NCBI GenBank assembly: GCA_947488175.1 | Contig: CANKYO010000002.1 | Coordinates: 532,019 to 596,018, forward strand | DNA length: 64,000 bases | Reading direction: 5' to 3' | Source: an uncultured Paracoccaceae bacterium | GTDB lineage: Bacteria; Pseudomonadota; Alphaproteobacteria; Rhodobacterales; Rhodobacteraceae | Shown: one piece after another, positions 44,437 to 54,300 of the stretch | How positions within the stretch are numbered: the first letter of the stretch is position 1 | Layout of the letters: each line of letters begins with the position of its first letter | Notes under the pieces: generated by a model | Told to the model about the DNA's origin: nothing | Database searches by the model: none | Seen by the model: only the letters and a program-made list of their open reading frames with translations | Translations under genes and position numbers: made by a program

Positions 44437-45960
44437 CTACGCATCCACATGCGCCACCTCCATGTCATGCGCACCGCCCAGCATCAGGCCGATTTCCTCG
44501 ACCGTCAGCCCCTTTGCGGGACGCGGCGCAGACAGCCGCCCTTCGTTCAGGGCGGCAAACCGGTCGGAGATTTCCATCAGTTCATCCAAGTCCTGACTGA
44601 TGACTATCACCGCCGTTCCTTTGGCCGCCAGATCCAGCAGCGCCTGCCGGATCGCGGCGGCGGCGGATGCATCGACGCCCCACGTGGGTTGGTTCACCAC
44701 CAGCACATCCGGGGCCTGCATAATCTCACGCCCGATGACGAATTTTTGCAGGTTGCCACCTGACAGTGACCGCGCCGCGTTGGCGGGGCCAGGGGTGCGC
44801 ACATCGAAGGTCTTGATCACCCCTTCGGCAAAGCTGCGCGCCTTGCCCCAATGCACAAAGCCCCTGCTGGTCAGCCTCTGCCGGGTCATCGCGGTCATCA
44901 CCGCGTTTTCGGTCAGCGACATGTCGGGGGCGGCGGCATGGCCCATCCGTTCTTCAGGGGCGGCGAGCAGGCCCAGTTTACGCCGCGCATTGGGGGGCAT
45001 CTGGCCGATTGCGCGACCCTGATAGCTGATCATCGCAGGCGCAACGCGTATTTCGCCTGACAGGGCCGCGACCAGTTCATCCTGCCCGTTGCCAGCCACG
45101 CCACCGATGCCCAGCACCTCGCCCTTGCGGACCTCAAGCGTGATGTCCTTCAGCGCGGTGCCGAAGCGGTGCGGGGCTTTGGCGCTCAGGTTTTGCAGGG
45201 TCAGGACGTTATCGCCCGCCGGTTTATCCGCCTTTTCCGGCACATGCAGTTTGCTGCCGACCATCAGTTCGGCCATGTCGCGGGCCGACGTGGTTTTGGG
45301 ATCGCATTCACCCACCACCTCGCCCAGCCGCAATACGGTGGCATTGTCGCAAAGGGTCCGGATTTCTTCCAGCTTGTGCGATATATAAAGGATCGCGGTC
45401 CCCTCGCTGCTAAGCTTGCGCAGCGTTTCGAACAGGATCGCCACCTCTTGCGGGGTCAGGACCGATGTGGGTTCGTCCATGATCAGCAGTTTGGGGTCTT
45501 GGAGCAGGCAGCGGATGATCTCGACCCGTTGCCGTTCGCCTGCAGAAAGCTCACCCACGATCCGGTCGGGGTCGAGCGGCAGGCCATATTGATCCGACAC
45601 CTTGCGCACCTGTGCTGCAATTTCGCGCTGGGGCGGCGGGTTTTCCATGCCAAGGGCGATGTTTTCGGCGACGTTCATCGCGTCGAACAGCGAAAAATGC
45701 TGGAACACCATGGCGACACCGGCGGCACGGGCTGCACGCGGTTCGGGCGGCTGGAACGGTTGGCCTTGCAGCGTCATGGTTCCGCTGTCGGGTTTGACCA
45801 GCCCGTAGATAGTCTTGACCAGCGTCGATTTGCCGGCCCCGTTTTCGCCCAGCAGGGCATGCACCTCGCCCCGGGCGATGTCGAACGACACGTCCTTGTT
45901 GGCGACAACACCGGGATAGGCTTTGGTCAGGCCGGACAGGCGCAGTAGTGGGCTATTCAT
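44437..45960 (-). CDS. BMP-type ABC transporter ATP-binding protein (two ABC domains)
   Basis: A 507-residue fused ATPase of the RbsA/YufO class. Domain 1 has GENGAGKST and LSAGERQRVEII; domain 2 has the usual altered Walker A GVAGNGQDE, signature LSGGNLQKFVIGRE and VVNQPTWGVD in place of the Walker B DEP, as is normal in this class. The start overlaps the xdhC stop (ATGA), which physically links purine oxidation to uptake. Confidence 0.92.
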   Translation of the reverse strand: MNSPLLRLSGLTKAYPGVVANKDVSFDIARGEVHALLGENGAGKSTLVKTIYGLVKPDSGTMTLQGQPFQPPEPRAARAAGVAMVFQHFSLFDAMNVAENIALGMENPPPQREIAAQVRKVSDQYGLPLDPDRIVGELSAGERQRVEIIRCLLQDPKLLIMDEPTSVLTPQEVAILFETLRKLSSEGTAILYISHKLEEIRTLCDNATVLRLGEVVGECDPKTTSARDMAELMVGSKLHVPEKADKPAGDNVLTLQNLSAKAPHRFGTALKDITLEVRKGEVLGIGGVAGNGQDELVAALSGEIRVAPAMISYQGRAIGQMPPNARRKLGLLAAPEERMGHAAAPDMSLTENAVMTAMTRQRLTSRGFVHWGKARSFAEGVIKTFDVRTPGPANAARSLSGGNLQKFVIGREIMQAPDVLVVNQPTWGVDASAAAAIRQALLDLAAKGTAVIVISQDLDELMEISDRFAALNEGRLSAPRPAKGLTVEEIGLMLGGAHDMEVAHVDA

Positions 45961-46697
45961 CCGGCGTGGTCCTTGATCGCGCGATTCTGCGGGCTGATCA
46001 TGGCGGTTGCGACGCCAAGTGCAATGGCTGCGGGGTGTTTGCCTAACAAAGGGTCACCGATCGGGCAGGCGATGCGTGCGATTTGTTCAGATGTGTGCCC
46101 CAATGCCGCCAGCCTTTTCCTGAAGCGCGTCCATTTGGTGGCGGAGCCGATGAGGCCCGCCGTGTGGAAATCATGGCTCAGGATCGCATGGCAAAGGGCG
46201 AGGTCGATGTCATGGCTATAGGTCAGGATCAGGTGATCGGCGTCCGTGGGGGCATGTTTGACGATCTGGGCTGGGTCCTTGGCGACCAGTGTTGTGACCT
46301 CAGTTTCGGGGAAACGGTCTGCATGGGTATCGACCCAGGTGATATCGAAATCGGGCAGGGGGTCCATGACATGCACGATAGCGCGGCCCACATGGCCCGC
46401 GCCGTAAATCCAGAGGGGACGGACGGGCGATGCGGTCAGCATGTCGGCCCGGTCCCATGTCAGCGTGACAGACCCGCCGCAGCACTGCCCCAGCGCGGGA
46501 CCAAGTGGGATCGTCCGCGTCAGTGTCTCGCGCCCGTCGGCCAGCATCTGGCGCGCCTCGGCCATCGCCTCCCATTCCAGGGTGCCGCCGCCGATGGTGC
46601 CTTCGATATGGTCTGCGTGGACCAGCATCTGTGTGCCCGCCTCACGCGGTACGGAACCGGCGGTTTTGGTGATGGTGATGCGGATACTGTCTGTCAT
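45957..46697 (-). CDS. xdhC: Xanthine dehydrogenase accessory protein XdhC
   Basis: A 246-residue molybdenum-cofactor insertion chaperone. N-terminal SVPREAGTQMLVH and GTIGGGTLEWEAM, the GQCCGGSV cysteine pair, and a Rossmann segment LWIYGAGHVGRA are typical. The ATG at 46697 overlaps the xdhB stop by four bases, so the long open frame upstream is only a shadow of xdhB. XdhC binds and sulfurates the cofactor before insertion into XdhB. Confidence 0.92.
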   Translation of the reverse strand: MTDSIRITITKTAGSVPREAGTQMLVHADHIEGTIGGGTLEWEAMAEARQMLADGRETLTRTIPLGPALGQCCGGSVTLTWDRADMLTASPVRPLWIYGAGHVGRAIVHVMDPLPDFDITWVDTHADRFPETEVTTLVAKDPAQIVKHAPTDADHLILTYSHDIDLALCHAILSHDFHTAGLIGSATKWTRFRKRLAALGHTSEQIARIACPIGDPLLGKHPAAIALGVATAMISPQNRAIKDHAG

Positions 46698-49123
46698 CCG
46701 CGCGCCCTTTGCACAGCGTTGAGGACTTCTTCGGCGGAGGCGGGGGCCTGCAGGTCGGGGTAGTTGGGCCCGCAGGCGCTGACCGCGTCGGACAGGGCGA
46801 GGAAGGCGGAAATGCCCAGCATGAAGGGCGGTTCGCCTACCGCCTTGGACCGGTAGATGGTTTGTGCGGGGTTCGGCGCGTCCCACAAGGCCACGTTGAA
46901 AACGCGAGGACGGTCGGAACAGGCGGGGATCTTGTAGGTGGATGGCGCGTGCGTGCGCAGGCGACCGGTATCGTCCCAGACCAGTTCCTCGGTCGTCAGC
47001 CAGCCCGCGCCCTGCACATAACCGCCCTCGATCTGGCCGATATCCAGCGCTGGGTTCAGCGAGGCACCGGCATCATGCAGGATATCAGCGCGCAGGATAC
47101 GGTTTTCGCCGGTCAGGGTGTCGATCACGACCTCGGTGATCGCTGCACCTTGGGCAAAGTAAAAGAACGGCGTGCCTTCACCCTTGATCCGGTCCCAGCT
47201 GAGGCCCGGGGTCTTGTAGAAACCTGTGGCCGACAGGCTGACTCGGTTCAGATAAGCGGTCTTCGCGGCCTCGGCGAAGGTGATCTGTTCGGTGCCGACA
47301 TGGACATGACCATCCTCGAACCGGATGTTTTCGGTGCGGGTCTGGTGCAGTTCGGCCAGGCAGGCGGCGATCCGGTCGCGGATGATGTCGCAGGCGTTGG
47401 CGACGGCCATGCCGTTGAGGTCAGAGCCGGAGGAGGCTGCAGTGGCCGATGTATTGGGGACCTTGCCGGTGTCGGTGGCGGTGATCTTGATGTGGCTCAC
47501 ATCGATCCCGAACCGGTGGGCGGCGACCTGGGCCACCTTCTGGAACAGACCTTGCCCCATTTCGGTGCCGCCATGGTTCATGTGGACCGATCCGTCCTGA
47601 TACACATGCACCAGCGCACCTGCCTGATTGAGATGGCTGAGGGTAAAGGAAATCCCGAACTTGACCGGGCTGAAGGCGATCCCTTTCTTCAGGATCGTCC
47701 GGCCTGCGTTCCAATCAGCGATCGCTGCGCGGCGGCGGTGGTAATCGGCGCGGGCCAGCAGATCGTCGGTCATGTCATGCAGGATGAAATCAGTGACCGG
47801 CATCCTGTAGGGGGTTGTCTGCACCGGGGATGGGTCAAGACCCATCTTACGATCCCGCGCTGTTTCGTCAGCCGCGCTGGATGTGGCGCCGCGGGATGCT
47901 GGGTTTGGCCCTTGCTTCTTTGGAGTGGAAATATCCTCGGGGGGGCGCGCAGCGCGGGGGGCAGACGGCCCCCCTCCCTCCATCGCGGCATAGTAATTCC
48001 GCTGGCGGACCGCGACAGGGTCCAGCCCCAGTTCTGCCGCGATATGATCGATCACCCGTTCGATCCCCAGCACGCCCTGTGGCCCGCCAAAACCGCGAAA
48101 CGCAGTGGCGGACTGGCTGTTGGTTTTCAACCGGTGCGAGGTGATCCGGGCGGCGGGCAGGTGATAGGCGTTATCGGCATGCAGCATGGCCCGGTCGGCG
48201 ACGGGCAGCGACAGATCCTGCGCCCAACCGCAGCGGGTAACTTGGGTGAAATCGACGCCAAGCAGCTTGCCCTTCTCATCGAACCCCGCATCATAATCGA
48301 TCCGGAAGTCATGCCGCTTGCCGGTGATCATCATGTCATCGTCGCGGTCATAGCGCATCTTGCAGGGGCGGCCGGTTGTGCGTGCAGCCACGGCACAGGC
48401 GACGGCCAGCGCATTCCCTTGGCTTTCCTTGCCGCCGAAACCGCCGCCCATACGCCGGATTTCGCAGCGGACCGCGTGCATCGGCATCCCCAGCGCCTCG
48501 GCCACCTTGTGCTGGATTTCGGTGGGATGCTGGGTGGAGCTGTGGACCACCATGTCGCCGCCTTCCTGCGGCAGGGCGAGGGCAGCTTGCCCTTCGAGGT
48601 AGAAATGTTCCTGCCCGCCCATATTGATTGTGCCCCGCACCCGATGCGGGGCCTCTGCGAGGGCCTGATCCACGTCGCCATTGGTCCAGATGCGCGGTCC
48701 GTCCTCGAACCGGCTGTTGGCGGCCAGCGCCTCTTCGATGGTCAGGATCGGGGTGTCTTCGGCATAGTCGATTTCGGCCAGCCGGGCGGCCTTGCGGGCG
48801 CTCAAGTGGGTGTTAGCGATAACGATGAAAATCGGTTGACCAAGATAATGAACATCACCTGTGGCCAGCAGCGGTTCGTCATGGATCGAGGGCGAGACAT
48901 CATTGGCAAAAGGCAAATCAGCGGCTGTGAGGACCGCGACAACACCAGCAGCCTTTCGAACCTTGTCCACGCTCATGTTTGTGATGCGGCCCTTGGCGAT
49001 TTCGGAGGTGCCAAAAGCCAGATGCAGCGTATTGGCCGGAGTTGGCAGGTCGTCGACATAGCGCGCGCTGCCGGTCACATGCAGCCGGGCGGCATCATGG
49101 GGCAGGGGTTTGGTGACGCTCAT
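46694..49123 (-). CDS. xdhB: Xanthine dehydrogenase large (molybdopterin-binding) subunit
   Basis: An 809-residue subunit. Cofactor and substrate motifs are intact: GGFGGKESQGN, FRGFGGPQG, GTEMGQGLFQKV, SSGSDLNGM and the base-catalyst glutamate in AVGEPPFMLG. It oxidises hypoxanthine and xanthine to urate with XdhA. The protein is about 30 residues longer than the R. capsulatus subunit. The excess maps to residues about 382-433, a proline/alanine-rich low-complexity stretch between NYYAA and QTTPYRMP that is encoded by two repetitive palindromic elements. Whether this loop affects activity is unknown; the frame is maintained. Confidence 0.93.
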   Translation of the reverse strand: MSVTKPLPHDAARLHVTGSARYVDDLPTPANTLHLAFGTSEIAKGRITNMSVDKVRKAAGVVAVLTAADLPFANDVSPSIHDEPLLATGDVHYLGQPIFIVIANTHLSARKAARLAEIDYAEDTPILTIEEALAANSRFEDGPRIWTNGDVDQALAEAPHRVRGTINMGGQEHFYLEGQAALALPQEGGDMVVHSSTQHPTEIQHKVAEALGMPMHAVRCEIRRMGGGFGGKESQGNALAVACAVAARTTGRPCKMRYDRDDDMMITGKRHDFRIDYDAGFDEKGKLLGVDFTQVTRCGWAQDLSLPVADRAMLHADNAYHLPAARITSHRLKTNSQSATAFRGFGGPQGVLGIERVIDHIAAELGLDPVAVRQRNYYAAMEGGGPSAPRAARPPEDISTPKKQGPNPASRGATSSAADETARDRKMGLDPSPVQTTPYRMPVTDFILHDMTDDLLARADYHRRRAAIADWNAGRTILKKGIAFSPVKFGISFTLSHLNQAGALVHVYQDGSVHMNHGGTEMGQGLFQKVAQVAAHRFGIDVSHIKITATDTGKVPNTSATAASSGSDLNGMAVANACDIIRDRIAACLAELHQTRTENIRFEDGHVHVGTEQITFAEAAKTAYLNRVSLSATGFYKTPGLSWDRIKGEGTPFFYFAQGAAITEVVIDTLTGENRILRADILHDAGASLNPALDIGQIEGGYVQGAGWLTTEELVWDDTGRLRTHAPSTYKIPACSDRPRVFNVALWDAPNPAQTIYRSKAVGEPPFMLGISAFLALSDAVSACGPNYPDLQAPASAEEVLNAVQRARG
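47825..47980 (-). repeat. In-frame repeat insertion inside xdhB
   Basis: About 156 bases (52 codons) not expected in xdhB. The 5' part, in the coding direction, has the hairpin GGGGGGC-n5-GCCCCCC (47956-47974), then a GC-rich stretch and a conserved-looking GAGGATATTT tail ending in AAAGAAG (47938-47915). This resembles a repeat I recall from Rhodobacteraceae intergenic regions. The 3' part has the REP-like GATGGGTC-n2-GACCCATC (47829-47846) preceded by GTAA. Confidence 0.65.
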
Positions 49124-50475
49124 GATGTCACCTCCAGCACGTTGATCCTGTCGCCGGAGAGATCGGCAAAATAGCGGTGCAGCAGGTTTTGCGCGGTGGT
49201 CAGCCGATAGGTGGCAGAGGCGCGCATGTCGGTCATTGGTGTGTAATCGTCGCCCAGCCGCGCGGCGGCGGTGGCGACAGTCTCGGGTGTCCAGGGTTGG
49301 CCGATCAGTGCCGCCTCGGTCTTGTGCGCCCGGTGCGGCGTGCCGGCCATGCCGCCAAATGCGATGCGGGCGGCGGTGATCTGACCATCAGTGATAGTAA
49401 CGTTGAAACAGCCGCAAAGGGAGGAGATATCCTGATCGAACCGTTTTGAGATTTTGTAGCAGCGCAACGCAGGCGCGGTTTTCGGGATCGTCACACCGGT
49501 GACGAGTTCCCCCGGGGCCCGGTCCTGTTTGCCGTAGTCGAGAAAGAAATCCTCGATCGGCATGTCGCGTGTCGCATCCCCATGGCGCAGGTGGAGCGTG
49601 GCCCCAAGTGCGATCAGCGCTGGCGGGTTGTCCCCGATGGGGGAGCCGTTGGCGATGTTGCCCCCGATGGTCGCCGCATTGCGCACCTGTTCGGAGCCGT
49701 AGCGGCGGATCAATTCGGCGTAGGATGGGTGAAATTCACTCATCGCGGCCATGACGGCCGTCATGGTCGCCCCGGCCCCGATATGGATCGTATCATCGCT
49801 GAATGTGATCCGCTGCAAGTCAGCGCAGCGGTTCAGGAAGGCGACAGTGGGCAGATCGCGCAGTTGCTTGGTGACCCAAAGCCCCACATCGGTGGCCCCG
49901 GCGATCAGGGTCGCGTCCGGGTGGGCCGCGTACCACGTGGCAAGATCATCAAGGGTTTCAGGGGCGTAGGGTTGAGGTGCTGCGCTGGGCATATCGTCAT
50001 CCAGCCAATCGGGCGAGGGCGCGGCTTCTGCCGCCTTTGCGGCGCGAATGATCGGGGCGTAACCGGTGCAACGGCACAGGTTGCCTGCGAGCACATCGTC
50101 GTGGTCGGTGCGCCCATTCATATGGCCAGCCGCCATCGAAGCGATAAAGCCGGGGGTGCAGAACCCGCATTGCGATCCGTGGTGGTCCACCATGGCCTGC
50201 TGCACGGGGTGCAATGCGCCATCTGGGCCGCTGATCCCCTCAACCGTGCGCACAGCCTTGCCATGCAGTTGCGGCAGAAACAGGATGCAGGCGTTCAGGG
50301 CTTTCGCCCCATCGTCATCGCTCACGATGACGGTGCAGGCGCCGCAATCGCCTTCGTTGCAGCCTTCCTTTGTGCCGCACAGCCCCTGATCCTCCCGCAG
50401 CCAGTCAAGCAGGGTCCGCGTCGGGGCGGTATCGACCTGCACAGTTTCCCCGTTCAGAAGAAACGTCACATTCAT
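49120..50475 (-). CDS. xdhA: Xanthine dehydrogenase small (FAD and iron-sulfur) subunit
   Basis: A 451-residue subunit. The first 2Fe-2S cluster uses Cys39, Cys44, Cys47 and Cys63; the second uses Cys103, Cys106, Cys134 and Cys136 (GFCTPGF and GNLCRCTGY). The FAD domain (about 190-440) has LIAGATDVGLWV and TIGGNIANGSPIGD. The ATG at 50475 follows GGCAGGTTTACATC; the open frame extends further upstream without support. It is the first gene of the operon and overlaps xdhB by four bases. Electrons go from the molybdenum site through the clusters to FAD and NAD. Confidence 0.94.
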   Translation of the reverse strand: MNVTFLLNGETVQVDTAPTRTLLDWLREDQGLCGTKEGCNEGDCGACTVIVSDDDGAKALNACILFLPQLHGKAVRTVEGISGPDGALHPVQQAMVDHHGSQCGFCTPGFIASMAAGHMNGRTDHDDVLAGNLCRCTGYAPIIRAAKAAEAAPSPDWLDDDMPSAAPQPYAPETLDDLATWYAAHPDATLIAGATDVGLWVTKQLRDLPTVAFLNRCADLQRITFSDDTIHIGAGATMTAVMAAMSEFHPSYAELIRRYGSEQVRNAATIGGNIANGSPIGDNPPALIALGATLHLRHGDATRDMPIEDFFLDYGKQDRAPGELVTGVTIPKTAPALRCYKISKRFDQDISSLCGCFNVTITDGQITAARIAFGGMAGTPHRAHKTEAALIGQPWTPETVATAAARLGDDYTPMTDMRASATYRLTTAQNLLHRYFADLSGDRINVLEVTS

Positions 50476-50631
50476 GATGTAAACCTGCCGCCTTACCGAT
50501 TGCCCGAGGTGCGCGGCACGATGTCGATGCGGCGTAGACATCTGCCCCTCTGTTCGCCCAAGAAAAGCGGGACGGGGCCGGATTTGCAAGTGTTTTGCCG
50601 TTTTGGCACCGGATTTATGCAGGCCGCGCGG

Positions 50632-51210
50632 CTAGCGGTTGACGTCAGTGGCGGCAACATCGCCCTTGTGCAGCAGGATATCCATCCATGCCGCGTTGTC
50701 AGCAAAGCTGTCATAGATGGTGACGAAACTGGTCGTCCGTGCCAGCCGGTTGATTGACCTGCCGCAGGGTTCGGCGCGTCCAACCCGGCAGTACCCGGCC
50801 TTGATCACCTCGTAGGCTTCATCAGTTGTCGTATAGGGCTGGTCCAACCCGACATCGGCGTAGCGGACGATTTCATGTGTGCCGATATCGCCAAAAATTA
50901 CCAATGCGCCGGTGAACTGCCGCGCGCAGCCATCACCAAAGCCGGTCAGGAAATGCGTTCTGGGTTGGATCGTGTCGGGGGCGGTGTCGTAAACGTCATA
51001 GCCGGATGCAGTACCCACGCGGGTGCCCATGTCGCGTTTCCGGATTGTGCAGTTGCGGGCCAGCTGACCAAAGGGCACCGCATCCGCAGCCACCGCAGTA
51101 TCGGCAAAGCCAAGGCTGGTTTGACCGGCACCCATGCCATCGACCTCGGCAGGATCAATGCAGCCAGACAGCATCAATGCCGTGAAGGCGGCGAGGCTTG
51201 CGCGATACAT
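50632..51210 (-). CDS. Predicted outer-membrane or periplasmic lipoprotein of unknown function
   Basis: A 192-residue protein from the ATG at 51210. Signal sequence MYRASLAAFTALMLSGC ends in the lipobox LSGC, so Cys17 should be lipidated. The mature part has several further cysteines (around CTIRKRDMG, DGCARQF, GYCRVG and PCGRS) that could form disulfides. It lies between xdhA and dnaE on the same strand with gaps on both sides and does not look operonic. No family assigned. Confidence 0.75.
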   Translation of the reverse strand: MYRASLAAFTALMLSGCIDPAEVDGMGAGQTSLGFADTAVAADAVPFGQLARNCTIRKRDMGTRVGTASGYDVYDTAPDTIQPRTHFLTGFGDGCARQFTGALVIFGDIGTHEIVRYADVGLDQPYTTTDEAYEVIKAGYCRVGRAEPCGRSINRLARTTSFVTIYDSFADNAAWMDILLHKGDVAATDVNR

Positions 51211-51301
51211 TTGAATATCCCAATGTTTTCTATTGCATCGCGATAACGAAGACCGGGCCTCGCGTCCATAGTGGCGCGCGGCCTGCGACAACGCGCCGTA
51301 C

Positions 51302-54300
51302 TCAGGCGTCTTCCACCTCGATCACGCCACTTAGGCTGCGCAAGGCCCCTTTGATCTGCGGGTTCACCGGAAAATCCTGCCCCAGATCAAGCTCTACTTC
51401 GCCGGGCAGGTCATCGCCCATCAGGCAGAAATAGACCGGCCCGCGCCCGGCACGGACCCCGTCGCGGGCGGCGTTTTCCAAAATGCTGGCGACCGACCCG
51501 ATGGCGTCGGGCGCATCGATGAAGACACGCAAGCCCGCACCACCCGCATCCGCCACGATCGTGTCGATCGGAGAGACCGAGCGCCCGAGCAGCTTCAACT
51601 GATCGGCTTCCATAGTGGCCTCGCATTGCAGGACGATCTGCGCGCCGGTTTCAAGGAATTCGCGCGACGCCTCCAGCGTGTCGGAAAACATCGTGACCTC
51701 GTATTGGCCGGTCGGGTCGGACAGTTGCACAAAGGCAAAGCGGTTGCCGCGTGCCGATTTGCGTTCCTGCCGCCCGCTGACGGTGCCTGCCATCTTGACG
51801 ATGGCTGCACCTTTCTCAGCGCGGGCTGTGACCTCGTCCAGTGTCATGATCTGTTTGCGCTTGAGCGCGCCCATGTAATCGTCGAGCGGGTGACCGGACA
51901 GGTAGAATCCGATGGCCTTGAATTCCTCGGCCAGTCGTTCGGCGGGCAGCCAGTCATCGCCGCCCATCAGGCGCGGTTCGGGCAGGTCTTCGCCAGCGTC
52001 ACCGAACAGGGAAACCTGATCGGACGATTTCTGATCGTGGATCGCGGCCGAATAGGCTGTCAGCGCATCAAGGCTGTTGAACACACGGCGCCGGTTCGGG
52101 TCGAGCACGTCGAATGCCCCGGCGCGGGCGAGCATTTCCAGCGGGCGCTTGCCGATGCGTTTCAGATCAACCCGGCGGGCGAAATCAAAAAGGTTGACGA
52201 AGGGCTTGTGCGGTGCCGTCCCATCCCGCCCTTCGACGATCAGTTTCATCGCCTCGACCCCGACGTTTTTCAGCGCGCCAAGCGCATAGACCAGTTTGCC
52301 GTCATGCACATCGAACGTCGCCATCGACCGGTTGACGCAAGGCGGGATGTAATCCAGCCCCAGCCCTTTCTTGACCTCCTGAAAATAGACGCCCAGCTTG
52401 TCGGTCAGGTGGATATCGCAGTTCATGACCCCGGCCATGAATTCGACCGGGTGGTTCGCCTTGAGCCACGCGGTCTGGTAGCTGACGACCGCGTAGGCGG
52501 CGGCGTGGGATTTGTTGAAACCGTAATTGGCGAATTTCTCCAGGAGGTCGAAAACCTCGCGTGCCTTTTTCGGCTCGACCCCGTTGGCCTTGGCGCCTGC
52601 TTCGAATTTGGGGCGTTCTTTCGCCATCTCCTCGGCGATCTTTTTACCCATCGCGCGGCGCAGCAGGTCGGCTCCGCCAAGGCTGTAGCCTGCCATGACC
52701 TGCGCGATTTCCATCACCTGTTCCTGATAGACGATGATGCCCTGGGTTTCCTTCAGGATGTGATCAATCGACGGGTGGATCGATTCCAGTTCGCGCAAGC
52801 CGTTCTTGACCTCGCAATAGGTTGGGATGTTTTCCATCGGGCCGGGACGGTAGAGCGCGACAAGGGCCACGATGTCTTCGATACAAGTCGGCTTCATCCG
52901 CTTGAGCGCGTCCATCATACCGCTGGATTCCACCTGGAACACGGCGACCGTCTTGGCCGATGAATAAAGCGCGTAGGATTTATCGTCGTCCAGCGGGATC
53001 GCCCCGATATCGTATTCGAACCCTTCCGGCGCGTCGTAAAGCTGTGTGCCATCGGCTGCGATATTCAGCGGGCGCCCGGCCTTCTGGATCAGGTCCACCG
53101 CGTTCTGGATCACCGTCAGCGTCTTGAGCCCCAGAAAGTCGAACTTCACCAGCCCCGCCTGTTCGACCCATTTCATGTTGAACTGTGTGGCGGGCATGTC
53201 CGACCGTGGGTCCTGATAGAGCGGGACCAGTTCGTCCAGCGGGCGGTCACCGATCACCACACCGGCGGCGTGGGTAGAGGCGTTGCGCAACAGCCCCTCG
53301 ACCTGTTGGGCGTAGGTCAGCAGGCGGTCCACGACCTCTTCATTCTTGGCCTCTTCGCGCAGGCGCGGTTCGTCGGCCAGTGCCTTTTCGATGCTGACGG
53401 GTTTGACACCCTCGACCGGGATCATTTTCGACAGCCGGTCCACCTGTCCGTAAGGCATCTGCAGCACCCGGCCCACATCGCGCACGGCGGCCTTGGAAAG
53501 AAGCGCGCCGAAGGTGATGATCTGGCCCACCTTGTCGCGCCCGTATTTTCCCTGGACGTAGCGGATGACCTCTTCACGCCGGTCCATGCAGAAATCGATA
53601 TCGAAATCGGGCATCGACACACGTTCGGGGTTCAGGAACCGTTCGAACAGAAGGGAATAGCGCAGGGGGTCAAGGTCGGTGATCAGCAGGGCGTAGGCGA
53701 CCAGCGATCCAGCACCGGAGCCACGACCGGGACCGACAGGGATGTCGTTATCCTTGGCCCATTTGATGAAGTCGGCAACGATCAGAAAGTAGCCGGGGAA
53801 GCCCATGCCCTCGATAATCCCCAGTTCGAATTCCAGCCGTTTTTCGTAGTCTTCGACCGGGGCGGCATGGGGGATGATGGCAAGGCGGCCCTTGAGACCC
53901 TCTTGCGCCTGACGCCGCAATTCCGCGACCTCATCATCTGCGAATTTCGGCAGGATCGGGTCGCGTTTATAGGCCTTGAACGCACAGCGGCGCGCGATTT
54001 CGACGGTGTTTTCGATGGCTTCGGGCAGATCGGCGAACAGGGTCGCCATTTCCTGCGGCGATTTGAAGTAATGCTGGGGGGTCAGCCTGCGGCGCGGTTC
54101 CTGCTGATCGACATAGGCGCCTTCGGCGATGCAGATCAGGGCGTCATGCGCTTCGTAGAGTTCGGTTTTGGGGAAGTAAGCGTCATTGGTGGCGACCAGC
54201 GGCAACCCCTTGGCATAGGCCATTTCGATATGGCCGCGTTCCGACAGACGCTCTGCCTCTGGCAGGCCGTCGCCGGGATGACGTTGCAGTTCCACATAAA

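Noticed and set aside
46709..49174. 821-residue open frame on the plus strand opposite xdhB
   Set aside because: It mirrors a clearly conserved gene on the other strand, has no recognisable motif, and is a typical antisense shadow of GC-rich codon use. The same applies to the 607-residue plus frame at 109-1932 and others.
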